From contig URCI01000033.1 of NCBI GenBank assembly GCA_900546345.1, forward strand, positions 1-32,547: a stretch of 32,547 bases of DNA, in the 5' to 3' direction. The position numbers and the translations under genes were made by a program. This DNA is from an uncultured Prevotella sp. (GTDB taxonomy: Bacteria; Bacteroidota; Bacteroidia; Bacteroidales; Bacteroidaceae). Below, one piece after another: positions 22,169 to 30,066 of this stretch. Each line of letters begins with the position of its first letter. Position 1 is the first letter of the stretch. Under the pieces are notes generated by a model. That model was not told the origin of the DNA and did no database searches. It was given only the letters and a program-made list of their open reading frames with translations.

Positions 22169-22243
22169 CACATTGAAAACATAGTTGGTTAAAAAATACA
22201 TTGTTTTTTGAGATAGAATAGAATCAAAGCATATAAAGAAAGC

Positions 22244-23935
22244 ATGGAAGTATTAAACAAATTATTTTGGGGATTTCCCGAGTTTTGGGGTGGGGGAGTA
22301 GCACACTCTCTTTTCATCCTTTCCTTGGTGCTCACCATCGGTCTGACACTGAGCAAGGTAAAGATTCATGGTATCTCGTTGGGTGTATCATGGATATTGT
22401 TTGCAGGATTGGTCTTTGGTCATTTCAATCTGATGCTTGATGAGCATCTTCTTCATTTCTTGATGGAGTTTGGCCTTGTGCTCTTTGTCTATTCGATAGG
22501 TTTGGAGGTCGGCCCCGGTTTCTTTGCCTCGTTCCGTGGCGGTGGGCGTGTGCTGAATGGTCTGGTAGCGATTATCGTCGGCATTGGTGTGGTCACCTTG
22601 TTATCCATCTATTTCATCACCGGCACTCCTTTCGCCACGTTAGCTGGTGTGGCTTCGGGTGCTGTTACCAACACTCCTGCGTTAGGTGCTGCCCAGCAGG
22701 CCTTCAGCGATCTGCACCATGTGGTTGACAATCCTTCTATAGCCACTGGCTACTCAGTCGCTTATCCAATTGGTGTGTTAGGCGTCATTGCAGCGATGGT
22801 CATCTTGCGTTATGTCCTTCGCATTGATCTCAAAAAAGAAGAGGAGGATGCCCGTCGTGGTACCGGTTATCTTGAAAAGATCACCGTGAACACTTTCTCT
22901 GTCAAGATCAACAACGGCATGATCAATGGTAAGTCTGTCAGTGAAGTACATCATTTTCTGAAGCGCGATTTCATGATTTCCCGCATCTATCGCCCGGAGA
23001 ATAACAATCATCATGAACTTGTCAAAGGTGATACTCCTCTCAATGAGGGCGATACCATCCTTGTCGTTGCCCATCCTCAGGATGAAGAGCCGATCTGTGC
23101 ACTCATGGGTGAAAAAGTCGAATTTGACTGGGAGCAGTTCAGCGACTCTCTGGTTTCCCGCCGTATTCTCATCACAAAGTCCGAACTCAATGGCAAGACT
23201 ATCTCACAGTTGCAGCTCCGCTCCAGTCTTGGTGCCAACATCACGCGTGTGAACCGCTCGGGTGTGGACCTTGTGGCCACACCGCATCTGAAGCTTCAGA
23301 TGGGCGATCGTGTCACTGTTGTCGGCTCTGACTTGGCGGTGAGTCATGCAGAGAAGATTATGGGTAACTCACTGAAGCGCCTCAATGCCCCTAACCTGAT
23401 CCCTATCTTCTTGGGTATTTTCTTAGGTTGTCTGCTGGCCAATGTGCCGTTTTTTATCCCTGGCATTTCCGATAGTCTTCGTTTGGGATTGACGGGTGGC
23501 CCGTTTATTATAGCCATTCTTATGGGCTTCTTTGGCCCAAAATACAATCTTGTTACTTACAACACCATCTCGGCTAACCTCATGCTTCGTGAAGTAGGCT
23601 TCTGCATCTTCTTGGCTTGTGTGGGTCTTGCGACGGGACGCACGTTTGTTGCAACGATAGAGAGCTATTCTGGACTGATTTGGATCTTCTATGGCTTCCT
23701 GATCACGATGATACCCGTCCTGCTCGGTGGCATTATCGGTCGTTACTGCTTTCATATCAACTTCTTCACACTGATGGGCGTTCTGGCTGGCTGTAATACC
23801 AACCCACCGGCACTGAGCTTTGTGGGTGAGCGCAGCGATACCGATTCTGCTGCTGTGGGATACTCCACGGTTTATCCCTTTGCCATGTTCTTGCGAATCA
23901 TCACTTTGCAGATACTTGTGTTTATTTTTGCTTAA
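22244..23935 (+). CDS. AspT/YidE-type exchanger with two RCK_C domains
   Basis: A 563-residue inner-membrane protein of the aspartate:alanine exchanger family. Hydrophobic helices fill residues 15-190 and 380-563; two TrkA-C/RCK_C domains lie between them, at roughly 210-290 (KITVNTFSVKINNGMINGKSV) and 295-375 (ILITKSELNGKTISQLQLR). The family signature GAVTNTPALGAAQQAF is followed in the second half by a matching GCNTNPPALSFVGERS, showing the inverted duplication of the two membrane halves. The substrate is uncertain: AspT swaps aspartate for alanine, while YidE/YbjL relatives are unassigned. First of three genes: 25 bases to the methyltransferase, 14 more to the purine permease. Confidence 0.88.
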   Translation: MEVLNKLFWGFPEFWGGGVAHSLFILSLVLTIGLTLSKVKIHGISLGVSWILFAGLVFGHFNLMLDEHLLHFLMEFGLVLFVYSIGLEVGPGFFASFRGGGRVLNGLVAIIVGIGVVTLLSIYFITGTPFATLAGVASGAVTNTPALGAAQQAFSDLHHVVDNPSIATGYSVAYPIGVLGVIAAMVILRYVLRIDLKKEEEDARRGTGYLEKITVNTFSVKINNGMINGKSVSEVHHFLKRDFMISRIYRPENNNHHELVKGDTPLNEGDTILVVAHPQDEEPICALMGEKVEFDWEQFSDSLVSRRILITKSELNGKTISQLQLRSSLGANITRVNRSGVDLVATPHLKLQMGDRVTVVGSDLAVSHAEKIMGNSLKRLNAPNLIPIFLGIFLGCLLANVPFFIPGISDSLRLGLTGGPFIIAILMGFFGPKYNLVTYNTISANLMLREVGFCIFLACVGLATGRTFVATIESYSGLIWIFYGFLITMIPVLLGGIIGRYCFHINFFTLMGVLAGCNTNPPALSFVGERSDTDSAAVGYSTVYPFAMFLRIITLQILVFIFA

Positions 23936-23960
23936 TATTATATAGAATCATTGATCCGTC

Positions 23961-24767
23961 ATGCCTATCATACATATCACTCGCAAAGATACGCCTGGGA
24001 CAGAAGTATTCTGGCAGCTCACAGATGCTCAGTTGCGCAATAGGCTGCATCCTTCTGAGTCACTCGTTGTTGTAGAGAGCCCCAAGGTGATCCGCACGGC
24101 ATTAGATGCGGGGCTTGTGCCTGTTGCCCTTTTGTGTGAAGAACGACATTTGAGAGGTGATGCGGCTGATATCGTGGCTCGGGTTGGAGACATACCTATT
24201 TACACGGGACCACGTGAGCTGCTGGCCGACATGACGGGTTATACGCTGACGCGTGGCGTGCTTTGCGCCATGCGTCGTCCTGTGCTTCCCAGTCTTGATG
24301 ACATCTGTGGCAATTCCCATCGGTTGGTTGTGATCGATGGTGTGTGCGATACGACAAATATCGGAGCAATGTTCCGTTCTGCCGCAGCGTTGGGCATGGA
24401 TGGCATCCTGCTCACACGAGATAGTTGTGACGCCTTCAACCGCCGCAGCATACGGGTTTCCATGGGAACAACCTTCTTGATTCCCTGGACATGGATTGAT
24501 GATCCTTTAGAGGATCTGCGGAGTCGTGGTTTTCACACTGTGGCCTTGGCTTTGCGTCATGATTCCGTTTTGCTGGATGATCCTCGCCTGGCTGCTTATC
24601 CTCGTCTGGCTCTCATCATGGGCACAGAAGGAGAGGGCCTGCCTCTCCACATCATCGACGGAGCCGATGATGTGGTGCGCATACCCATGTCGCGCGGCAT
24701 TGATTCGCTCAATGTCGCGGCAGCCATGGCTGTCGCCTGTTATCAGTTGAGGAAATTTACATTTTAA
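23961..24767 (+). CDS. SpoU-family RNA 2'-O-methyltransferase
   Basis: A 268-residue SPOUT methyltransferase that moves a methyl group from S-adenosylmethionine to a ribose in rRNA or tRNA. The N-terminal part (residues 1-110) resembles the RNA-substrate-binding L30e-like domain. The three SpoU motifs are visible: NIGAMFRSAAALG (133-145) with Asn133 and Arg139, IMGTEGEGLP near 216-225, and IPMSRGIDSLNVAAAMAVACYQL at the C-terminus with the knot-forming Asn. The exact target nucleotide is unknown. The gene is embedded between the AspT-type exchanger and the NCS2 permease, with gaps of 25 and 14 bases. Confidence 0.92.
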   Translation: MPIIHITRKDTPGTEVFWQLTDAQLRNRLHPSESLVVVESPKVIRTALDAGLVPVALLCEERHLRGDAADIVARVGDIPIYTGPRELLADMTGYTLTRGVLCAMRRPVLPSLDDICGNSHRLVVIDGVCDTTNIGAMFRSAAALGMDGILLTRDSCDAFNRRSIRVSMGTTFLIPWTWIDDPLEDLRSRGFHTVALALRHDSVLLDDPRLAAYPRLALIMGTEGEGLPLHIIDGADDVVRIPMSRGIDSLNVAAAMAVACYQLRKFTF

Positions 24768-24781
24768 ACAGAAGATCTTAT

Positions 24782-26080
24782 ATGCAACTCTATAAATGGT
24801 TAGGTTTTGATTCTAAAACCATGAATCTGCGCACGGAGCTCATTGCCGGTGCCACCACTTTTCTGACAATGTGTTATATTCTTGCCGTGAACCCTGCGGT
24901 ATTGAGCACTACAGGCATGGACCGTGCGGCATTGTTCACCAGTACAGCCCTTGCCTCCGCAGTGGCCACTTTGTTGTTGGCTTTTCTCGCCAAACTACCT
25001 TTTGCTCAAGCTCCCAGTATGGGTCTGAATGCTTTTTTTGCCTTCACCATTTGTCAGGCGATGGGCTATACGTGGCAGCAGGCTTTAGCCATCTCGCTGA
25101 TAGAAGGAGTTGCTTTCTTGCTCATCACGTTCATCCATGTACGTGAATATATTCTTTATGCGATTCCCACCAATCTACGCTATGCCATCTCGGTAGGCAT
25201 TGGCATGTTTATAGCTTTCATAGGATTGAAGAACTCGGGACTTATCGTCAGCAATCCCAATACTTTCGTTTCCTTGGGAAAGTTCACGCCGACGGCTATC
25301 CTGGGTGTCATTGCCATTTTGGTAAGTGGTGTGCTGATGGCGCGCAATGTCAAGGGTTCTTTGTTCTTTGGCATCATCATAGCCACATTGGTGGGAATTC
25401 CTTTGGGTGTAACCCAGGTGCCGAATCACTGGCTGCCCGTGTCCATGCCACAGAGCATAGCTCCTGTTTTCTGTCAGTTTCAGTTCACGGGACTCTTTTC
25501 ATTCCAAACGGTGATGGTCGTTGTCTCCTTGCTTCTGGTCAATATTTTCGACACGGTCGGTACGTTGGTAGGTTTGGCTTACAAAACTAATATTGTCAAG
25601 CCTGACGGTACGATTCCTCATGTCAACGAGGCGATGATGAGTGATGCCTTGGGCACCACGGTTGGTTCTTTTTTGGGCACCAGCACCATCACTACTTATG
25701 TGGAGAGTGCATCTGGCATCGCCGAGGGAGGACGCAGTGGCATGACAAGTTTCACGGTTGGTGTGCTCTTCTTGATTTCGCTCTTTCTTTCTCCTGTGTT
25801 CATGCTCATCCCCGGGGCAGCCACGAGTGGTGCATTGGTGATGGTCGGCGTGTTGATGCTGGATAATGTGAAGCGGATGAACCTCTCGACCATCGATGAG
25901 TCATTCCCAGCATTCATCACCATGATCACGATGGTACTTTGCTATAGCATTGCCGATGGCATTTGCTTAGGCATCCTCAGCTATGTAGCCATGAAGTTAT
26001 GCGTCAGGAAGTGGCAGGATCTAAATGCGACTTTATTGTTGCTCTCTGCCATTTTCATTCTCAACTTCATCTTTGGATGA
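24782..26080 (+). CDS. NCS2-family purine permease (AzgA/PbuG-like)
   Basis: A 432-residue membrane protein that imports adenine, guanine or hypoxanthine with protons. It has about a dozen hydrophobic helices. Family hallmarks include GATTFLTMCYILAVNPAVLS (residues 23-42), APSMGLNAFFAFTIC, and VNIFDTVGTLVGLAYK in the second half. The fold and length fit AzgA/PbuO rather than the uracil permease branch. Purine uptake would fit beside the nucleoside and pyrimidine genes of the window, but no purine riboswitch was found in front of the gene or its operon. Confidence 0.93.
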   Translation: MQLYKWLGFDSKTMNLRTELIAGATTFLTMCYILAVNPAVLSTTGMDRAALFTSTALASAVATLLLAFLAKLPFAQAPSMGLNAFFAFTICQAMGYTWQQALAISLIEGVAFLLITFIHVREYILYAIPTNLRYAISVGIGMFIAFIGLKNSGLIVSNPNTFVSLGKFTPTAILGVIAILVSGVLMARNVKGSLFFGIIIATLVGIPLGVTQVPNHWLPVSMPQSIAPVFCQFQFTGLFSFQTVMVVVSLLLVNIFDTVGTLVGLAYKTNIVKPDGTIPHVNEAMMSDALGTTVGSFLGTSTITTYVESASGIAEGGRSGMTSFTVGVLFLISLFLSPVFMLIPGAATSGALVMVGVLMLDNVKRMNLSTIDESFPAFITMITMVLCYSIADGICLGILSYVAMKLCVRKWQDLNATLLLLSAIFILNFIFG

Positions 26081-26130
26081 TGTGGGCCCTTCGATCTCGT
26101 GCTATAATTAATAAGGAGTAGTGAAGAATC

Positions 26131-27057
26131 TTACTGAGTGTTGATGAGCTTGTTGACTACCGCTTTTGCACGATAGTAGAGCAGGCGTTCATCTTCGTCA
26201 TTGACGGGCTCGACGTGGCGGAGCTTTTCCTGTAATCGGTTAGCAAAAGCGGAGATACGTTGCTGGTGCCGTTGGCGGATGCTGAAGTAGCACTGCAGTT
26301 CATATGCAGCTCTTGCTGGCAGTGTATCTTGCATCAGCACGGCCAGTTCCAAATGATATTTGGCTCTGAATTCCTCTTTGCGTTGTTGGTTGATGGCCAT
26401 GCAGTAAAGGGCGATCTTGTCATTGGTGTGTGAAATCATCTTGGCCAGCTCAGCATAGAGATAGCTGTCTTGGTGGCGGTGAAGCAACCTTTTGTAAGTG
26501 GCGATAGCTTCATCGGTCTTTCCTACCAGTGCATGCATTTGGGCGAGATGTCTGAGATTTTCTTTGTAGTAGGGCGATTTTTGAAGTGCTGTGTGAAAGA
26601 TGTCTGCTATGCTTTCTATATATTTTGCATCTCGTTCAGGCAGATTTTTCAAAAGATGGTTGACGACTTGTTGCCCCAATGAAGGTACCGGATGACCTTG
26701 TGCCACATAAGGCTGCCAGTCAGCGTCTGTCATGCGTTTGAAATAGGGCATGAAATAGATGAGGTTGAAATTATCGATATGCTTATCGAGGGTCAGCGAG
26801 GCATTGACGATGGCCCTGTTGCCCATCAGCAACCGGTCTTCGATATGAGGATAGAGCTGTGTGAGTTGGTAGAGCAGTCTTCTGGCTTCGTCTGTTTTCT
26901 TTTCCTTCATGCGCAATTTAAACAAGTCATTGGTGCACCAAAACATGCATAGATTTGTATGCGGGCCTTGGTGGAAGGCATAGATTTGCATGATGGCTTT
27001 GTAAGCTTCTTCGAAGCGTCCTTCCTTGCGTAGTTCAAAAATGTCTCTGACTTCCAT
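26131..27057 (-). CDS. Tetratricopeptide-repeat protein, unknown partner
   Basis: The 308-residue product begins MEVRDIFELRKEGRFEEAYK; an in-frame ATG 26 residues upstream gives an unlikely Ser/Pro-rich extension and is not used. Helical hairpins match TPR-like repeats, best around YYKENLRHLAQMHALVGKTD (residues about 185-205) and SYLYAELAKMISHTNDKIAL. No signal peptide or membrane segment, so cytoplasmic. Similar proteins are common in Bacteroidetes, always without assigned function. It converges with the NCS2 permease gene and has its own start; no consensus promoter was found upstream. Confidence 0.8.
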   Translation of the reverse strand: MEVRDIFELRKEGRFEEAYKAIMQIYAFHQGPHTNLCMFWCTNDLFKLRMKEKKTDEARRLLYQLTQLYPHIEDRLLMGNRAIVNASLTLDKHIDNFNLIYFMPYFKRMTDADWQPYVAQGHPVPSLGQQVVNHLLKNLPERDAKYIESIADIFHTALQKSPYYKENLRHLAQMHALVGKTDEAIATYKRLLHRHQDSYLYAELAKMISHTNDKIALYCMAINQQRKEEFRAKYHLELAVLMQDTLPARAAYELQCYFSIRQRHQQRISAFANRLQEKLRHVEPVNDEDERLLYYRAKAVVNKLINTQ

Positions 27058-27164
27058 AGTATTTGACTGTTTAGGTGGTTGTGAGGTAAGGTATAGTAAA
27101 GGTGGTGAGTTCGAGGTAGAAATAGCCCGTAACAAAGCGGTTAGAGCTTGTCGGGTATGAAAAG

Positions 27165-27192
27165 ATCCAGAGGCGGCGTGTCGCCTCTGGAT
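27165..27192 (-). terminator. Terminator of the pyrB-pyrI-glyA operon
   Basis: ATCCAGAGGCG (27165-27175) pairs perfectly with CGCCTCTGGAT (27182-27192) around a 6-base loop. On the minus strand it is followed by CTTTTC. It lies 32 bases after the glyA stop. Confidence 0.85.
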
Positions 27193-27224
27193 AAAATGTT
27201 CAAGAGAATGGCTCTTGCCTCTGT

Positions 27225-28505
27225 TTAGTAAGCAAACAGAGGATATTGCTTCATCGTCGTGTTGACCTTCTCACGGACGCGCTTGATGACCTGGTCGTTC
27301 TCAGGATCTTTCAGCACTTCATCGATGAGGTCTGCAATCAGATGCATCATGTCCTCTTTGGCCCCACGTGTGGTCATGGCTGCTGTTCCCAGGCGAATAC
27401 CCGATGTCTGGAAGGCACTGCGCTCGTCATAGGGCACTTCGTTCTTGTTGACAGTGATGTCGGCGGCAACAAGGGCGTTTTCTGCAACCTTACCTGTCAG
27501 ATCGGGATATTTCTGACGCAGGTCGAGCAGCATGGAGTGGTTGTCCGTGCCACCACTGACAATGCTGAAGCCATGGCCGATAAGATCTTCTGCGAGCACC
27601 GCAGCATTCTTTTTCACCTGTGTGGCATATTCTTTCCATGATGGGCGGAGGTTTTCACCAAAACCGACCGCTTTGGCTGCGATGACATGCTCCAGTGGGC
27701 CGCCTTGGTTTCCGGGGAACACAGCGGAGTTGAGCAGCTGGCTCATCTTCTTCAGTTCTCCTTTCTTATTGCGCTTGCCAAAAGGATTGTCGAAATCCTT
27801 GCCCATAAGAATGACACCACCGCGCGGACCGCGCAGCGTCTTGTGAGTGGTTGTGGTGACGATATGTGCGTATTTGACAGGGTTCTTCAGCAAACCGGCA
27901 GCGATCAGACCGGCAGGATGTGCCATATCGATCATCAGCAAGGCACCTACTTCATCAGCGATCTTGCGCATGCGCTCATAGTCCCACTCACGGCTGTAGG
28001 CCGAACCGCCACCGATGATCAGCTTGGGCTTATTTTCCAATGCCAGTTTTTCCATGTTGTCATAGTCCACCCGCCCTGTCTCACGGTTCAGTGTGTAGCC
28101 AATGTGATGGTATAGGAGACCAGAGGTGTTGACGCTGCTGCCATGTGAGAGGTGACCGCCCTGGTCAAGGTCAAGGCCCATGAAGGTGTCACCCGGCTTT
28201 AGTACTGCCAGCAGCACGGCTTGATTGGCTTGAGCGCCAGAGTGAGGCTGCACATTGGCAAACTCCGCACCAAAAAGCTTCTTGACGCGTTCGATAGCGA
28301 GTGTCTCCACTTGGTCCACGATTTGGCATCCGCCATAGTAACGCTTTCCGGGCAGACCCTCTGCATATTTGTTAGTCAGATAGCTGCCCATAGCTTGCAT
28401 GACCTCATCGCTGACGAAGTTTTCCGATGCGATCAGCTCCATGCCTCTGAGCTGGCGCTGGTGCTCCTGCTCAATGAGGTCGAAAATCTCTTGATCTCTT
28501 TCCAT
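27225..28505 (-). CDS. glyA: Serine hydroxymethyltransferase
   Basis: GlyA interconverts serine and glycine, loading tetrahydrofolate with a one-carbon unit. The start chosen is MERDQEIFDLIEQE (426 residues); a longer frame overlaps pyrI and is rejected. Visible sites: RGMELIASENFVS (20-32), the Tyr/His-rich loop YAEGLPGKRYYGG (48-59), MIDMAHPAGLI (191-201) and the PLP lysine Lys222 in TTTTHKTLRGPRGG. The sequence GGGSAYSREWDYER replaces the usual GASAYSR-like strand with little change. It is third in the pyrB-pyrI-glyA operon, 23 bases behind pyrI, linking one-carbon and pyrimidine supply. Confidence 0.97.
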   Translation of the reverse strand: MERDQEIFDLIEQEHQRQLRGMELIASENFVSDEVMQAMGSYLTNKYAEGLPGKRYYGGCQIVDQVETLAIERVKKLFGAEFANVQPHSGAQANQAVLLAVLKPGDTFMGLDLDQGGHLSHGSSVNTSGLLYHHIGYTLNRETGRVDYDNMEKLALENKPKLIIGGGSAYSREWDYERMRKIADEVGALLMIDMAHPAGLIAAGLLKNPVKYAHIVTTTTHKTLRGPRGGVILMGKDFDNPFGKRNKKGELKKMSQLLNSAVFPGNQGGPLEHVIAAKAVGFGENLRPSWKEYATQVKKNAAVLAEDLIGHGFSIVSGGTDNHSMLLDLRQKYPDLTGKVAENALVAADITVNKNEVPYDERSAFQTSGIRLGTAAMTTRGAKEDMMHLIADLIDEVLKDPENDQVIKRVREKVNTTMKQYPLFAY

Positions 28506-28528
28506 AGTGTGATTGTTAATAATATGAT

Positions 28529-28984
28529 TTATACGAGTTCTACATTGTTGATGTCTTGCTCCTTGTCGCAATAGTGACACTTCACGATACCTTTCTCCTT
28601 GTCGATCACGGTAAAATAAGTCTCCATGGGCTCATTGTTGGTGATGCATTTAGGATTGTTGCATTTGATGATTCCGTGGAGCTCATTGGGTGTCTCCACC
28701 ATTTTCTTTTCCACCACCTCGTAATCCTTGATGATGTTGAGCACCACTTTAGGAGCGATCACAGACAGGCGGCTGATCTCTTCGTCCGTGAAATATTTAT
28801 TTGTGATCTTGATGATGCCCTTGCGCCCAATCTTTTTCGACGGAAGGTTATATCCGATAAGGATTGGCACATCGATGTCGGTGAGATGAAGCAGGCGGGC
28901 TACTTCGTAGGTTTTTTCCGAAGGTATATGGTCGATGACAGTGCCGTTCTCAATGGCAGCTACTTGCAGTTCTTTCTTTCCCAT
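28529..28984 (-). CDS. pyrI: Aspartate carbamoyltransferase regulatory chain
   Basis: A 151-residue regulatory subunit that binds nucleotides (ATP, CTP, UTP) and tunes PyrB. The allosteric domain has VAAIENGTVIDHIP (8-21) and LPSKKIGRKGIIKI (47-60). The zinc domain uses Cys108, Cys113, Cys136 and Cys139 (KCNNPKC, KCHYC), all present, so it can contact the catalytic chain. The length equals that of the E. coli protein (about 153). It lies 12 bases downstream of pyrB and 23 upstream of glyA. Confidence 0.97.
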   Translation of the reverse strand: MGKKELQVAAIENGTVIDHIPSEKTYEVARLLHLTDIDVPILIGYNLPSKKIGRKGIIKITNKYFTDEEISRLSVIAPKVVLNIIKDYEVVEKKMVETPNELHGIIKCNNPKCITNNEPMETYFTVIDKEKGIVKCHYCDKEQDINNVELV

Positions 28985-28996
28985 GATAGTTGATCA

Positions 28997-29953
28997 TTAA
29001 AACTTTGACTCAATGATTGTTTTGTCGTTCTTGACGTCGTCAAGTGTGATGCCTAAGCAGTAGCAGAAGATCGCCTCGCGGGCATAGAGTCCGTTTTGTG
29101 CTTGCTGGATATAATAAGCATGTGGATTGTTGTCCACATCGTACGCGATCTCATTGACACGGGGCAGGGGGTGCATGATCTTCATGTTGGGTTTGACATT
29201 CTTCAACATGTTGTTGCGCAGGATATAGACATTTTTCACCCGCTCATATTCCATCAGGTCGGAGAATCGCTCCTTCTGCACACGTGTCATATAGAGGATG
29301 TCGGCATCGGCAATTTCCTCTTCGTTGAAGGCCGTGTGCTCATGATACTCGATATGGTGTTCATCGCAGTAGAGCTTATATTCTTGTGGCATAGCCAGTT
29401 CTTTTGGAGCGATGAAGTGAAAGACTGGGTGGAAATGGCGCATGGCTGTGATGAGCGAGTGTACCGTCCTGCCGTATTTCAGGTCACCGACCAGATAGAT
29501 GTTGAGGTTTTCCAATGTCCCTTGTGTCTTGTAGATCGAGTAAAGGTCCAACAAGCATTGCGATGGATGCATGTGTGCGCCGTCGCCTGCGTTGACGATA
29601 GGGATGGGCGCTACCTCGCTGGCATACTGTGCGGCACCCTCGATGTAATGCCGCATGGCGATGATGTCGGCATAGTTGCTTACCATCAAAATGGTGTCTT
29701 TCAAGGTCTCGCCCTTTGTGGTGCTCGATGTCTTTGCATCAGAGAAGCCGATGACACGTGCGCCTAACCGGTTAGCGGCCGTCTGAAAGCTGAGCTGAGT
29801 GCGCGTGGATGGCTCAAAAAACAATGTTGCAACGACTTTTCCTTTCAACAATTCCCGATTGGGATGCTTCTCAAATTCTTTCGCCATGGAAAGCAGATAC
29901 ATAATCTTCTCTTTGGAAAGGTCTGCGATCGTTACAAAATTATGTTTGTCCAT
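28997..29953 (-). CDS. pyrB: Aspartate carbamoyltransferase catalytic chain
   Basis: Joins carbamoyl phosphate and aspartate in the first committed step of pyrimidine synthesis. The 318-residue protein has the carbamoyl-phosphate site FFEPSTRTQLSF (STRT, residues 49-52), Lys80 and Lys85 in SSTTKGETLKDT, HPSQCLLDLY at 129-138 (HPTQ in many relatives), and MHPLPRV. Full length and class II-like with the separate regulatory chain. First gene of the operon with pyrI and glyA; the upstream -7 box TAACTTAG (minus strand, 29985-29992) has one mismatch to consensus. It is divergent from the penicillin-binding protein gene across 113 bases. Confidence 0.97.
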   Translation of the reverse strand: MDKHNFVTIADLSKEKIMYLLSMAKEFEKHPNRELLKGKVVATLFFEPSTRTQLSFQTAANRLGARVIGFSDAKTSSTTKGETLKDTILMVSNYADIIAMRHYIEGAAQYASEVAPIPIVNAGDGAHMHPSQCLLDLYSIYKTQGTLENLNIYLVGDLKYGRTVHSLITAMRHFHPVFHFIAPKELAMPQEYKLYCDEHHIEYHEHTAFNEEEIADADILYMTRVQKERFSDLMEYERVKNVYILRNNMLKNVKPNMKIMHPLPRVNEIAYDVDNNPHAYYIQQAQNGLYAREAIFCYCLGITLDDVKNDKTIIESKF

Positions 29954-30035
29954 ATTATTTTGATTGATGGGTTATTTTCGACTGCTAAGTTACTGATAAT
30001 TTTCCACATAATGACGATGTTTGAAAGAAAAATTG

Positions 30036-30043
30036 TATTTTTG
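30036..30043 (+). promoter_or_regulatory. -7 box of the class A PBP gene
   Basis: TATTTTTG fits TAnnTTTG and lies 23 bases before the ATG. The -33 region is not typical. The 113-base gap from pyrB holds no other feature seen. Confidence 0.5.
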
Positions 30044-30066
30044 CAAAAGAAATAATAAATATTCTG

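Noticed and set aside
27058..27135. Longer start of the TPR protein
   Set aside because: The 26 added residues are Ser/Pro-rich and unlike the start of the family, and Met at 27057 gives the usual beginning.
28506..28580. N-terminal extension of GlyA
   Set aside because: It overlaps the pyrI gene. The enzyme begins normally at the Met at 28505.
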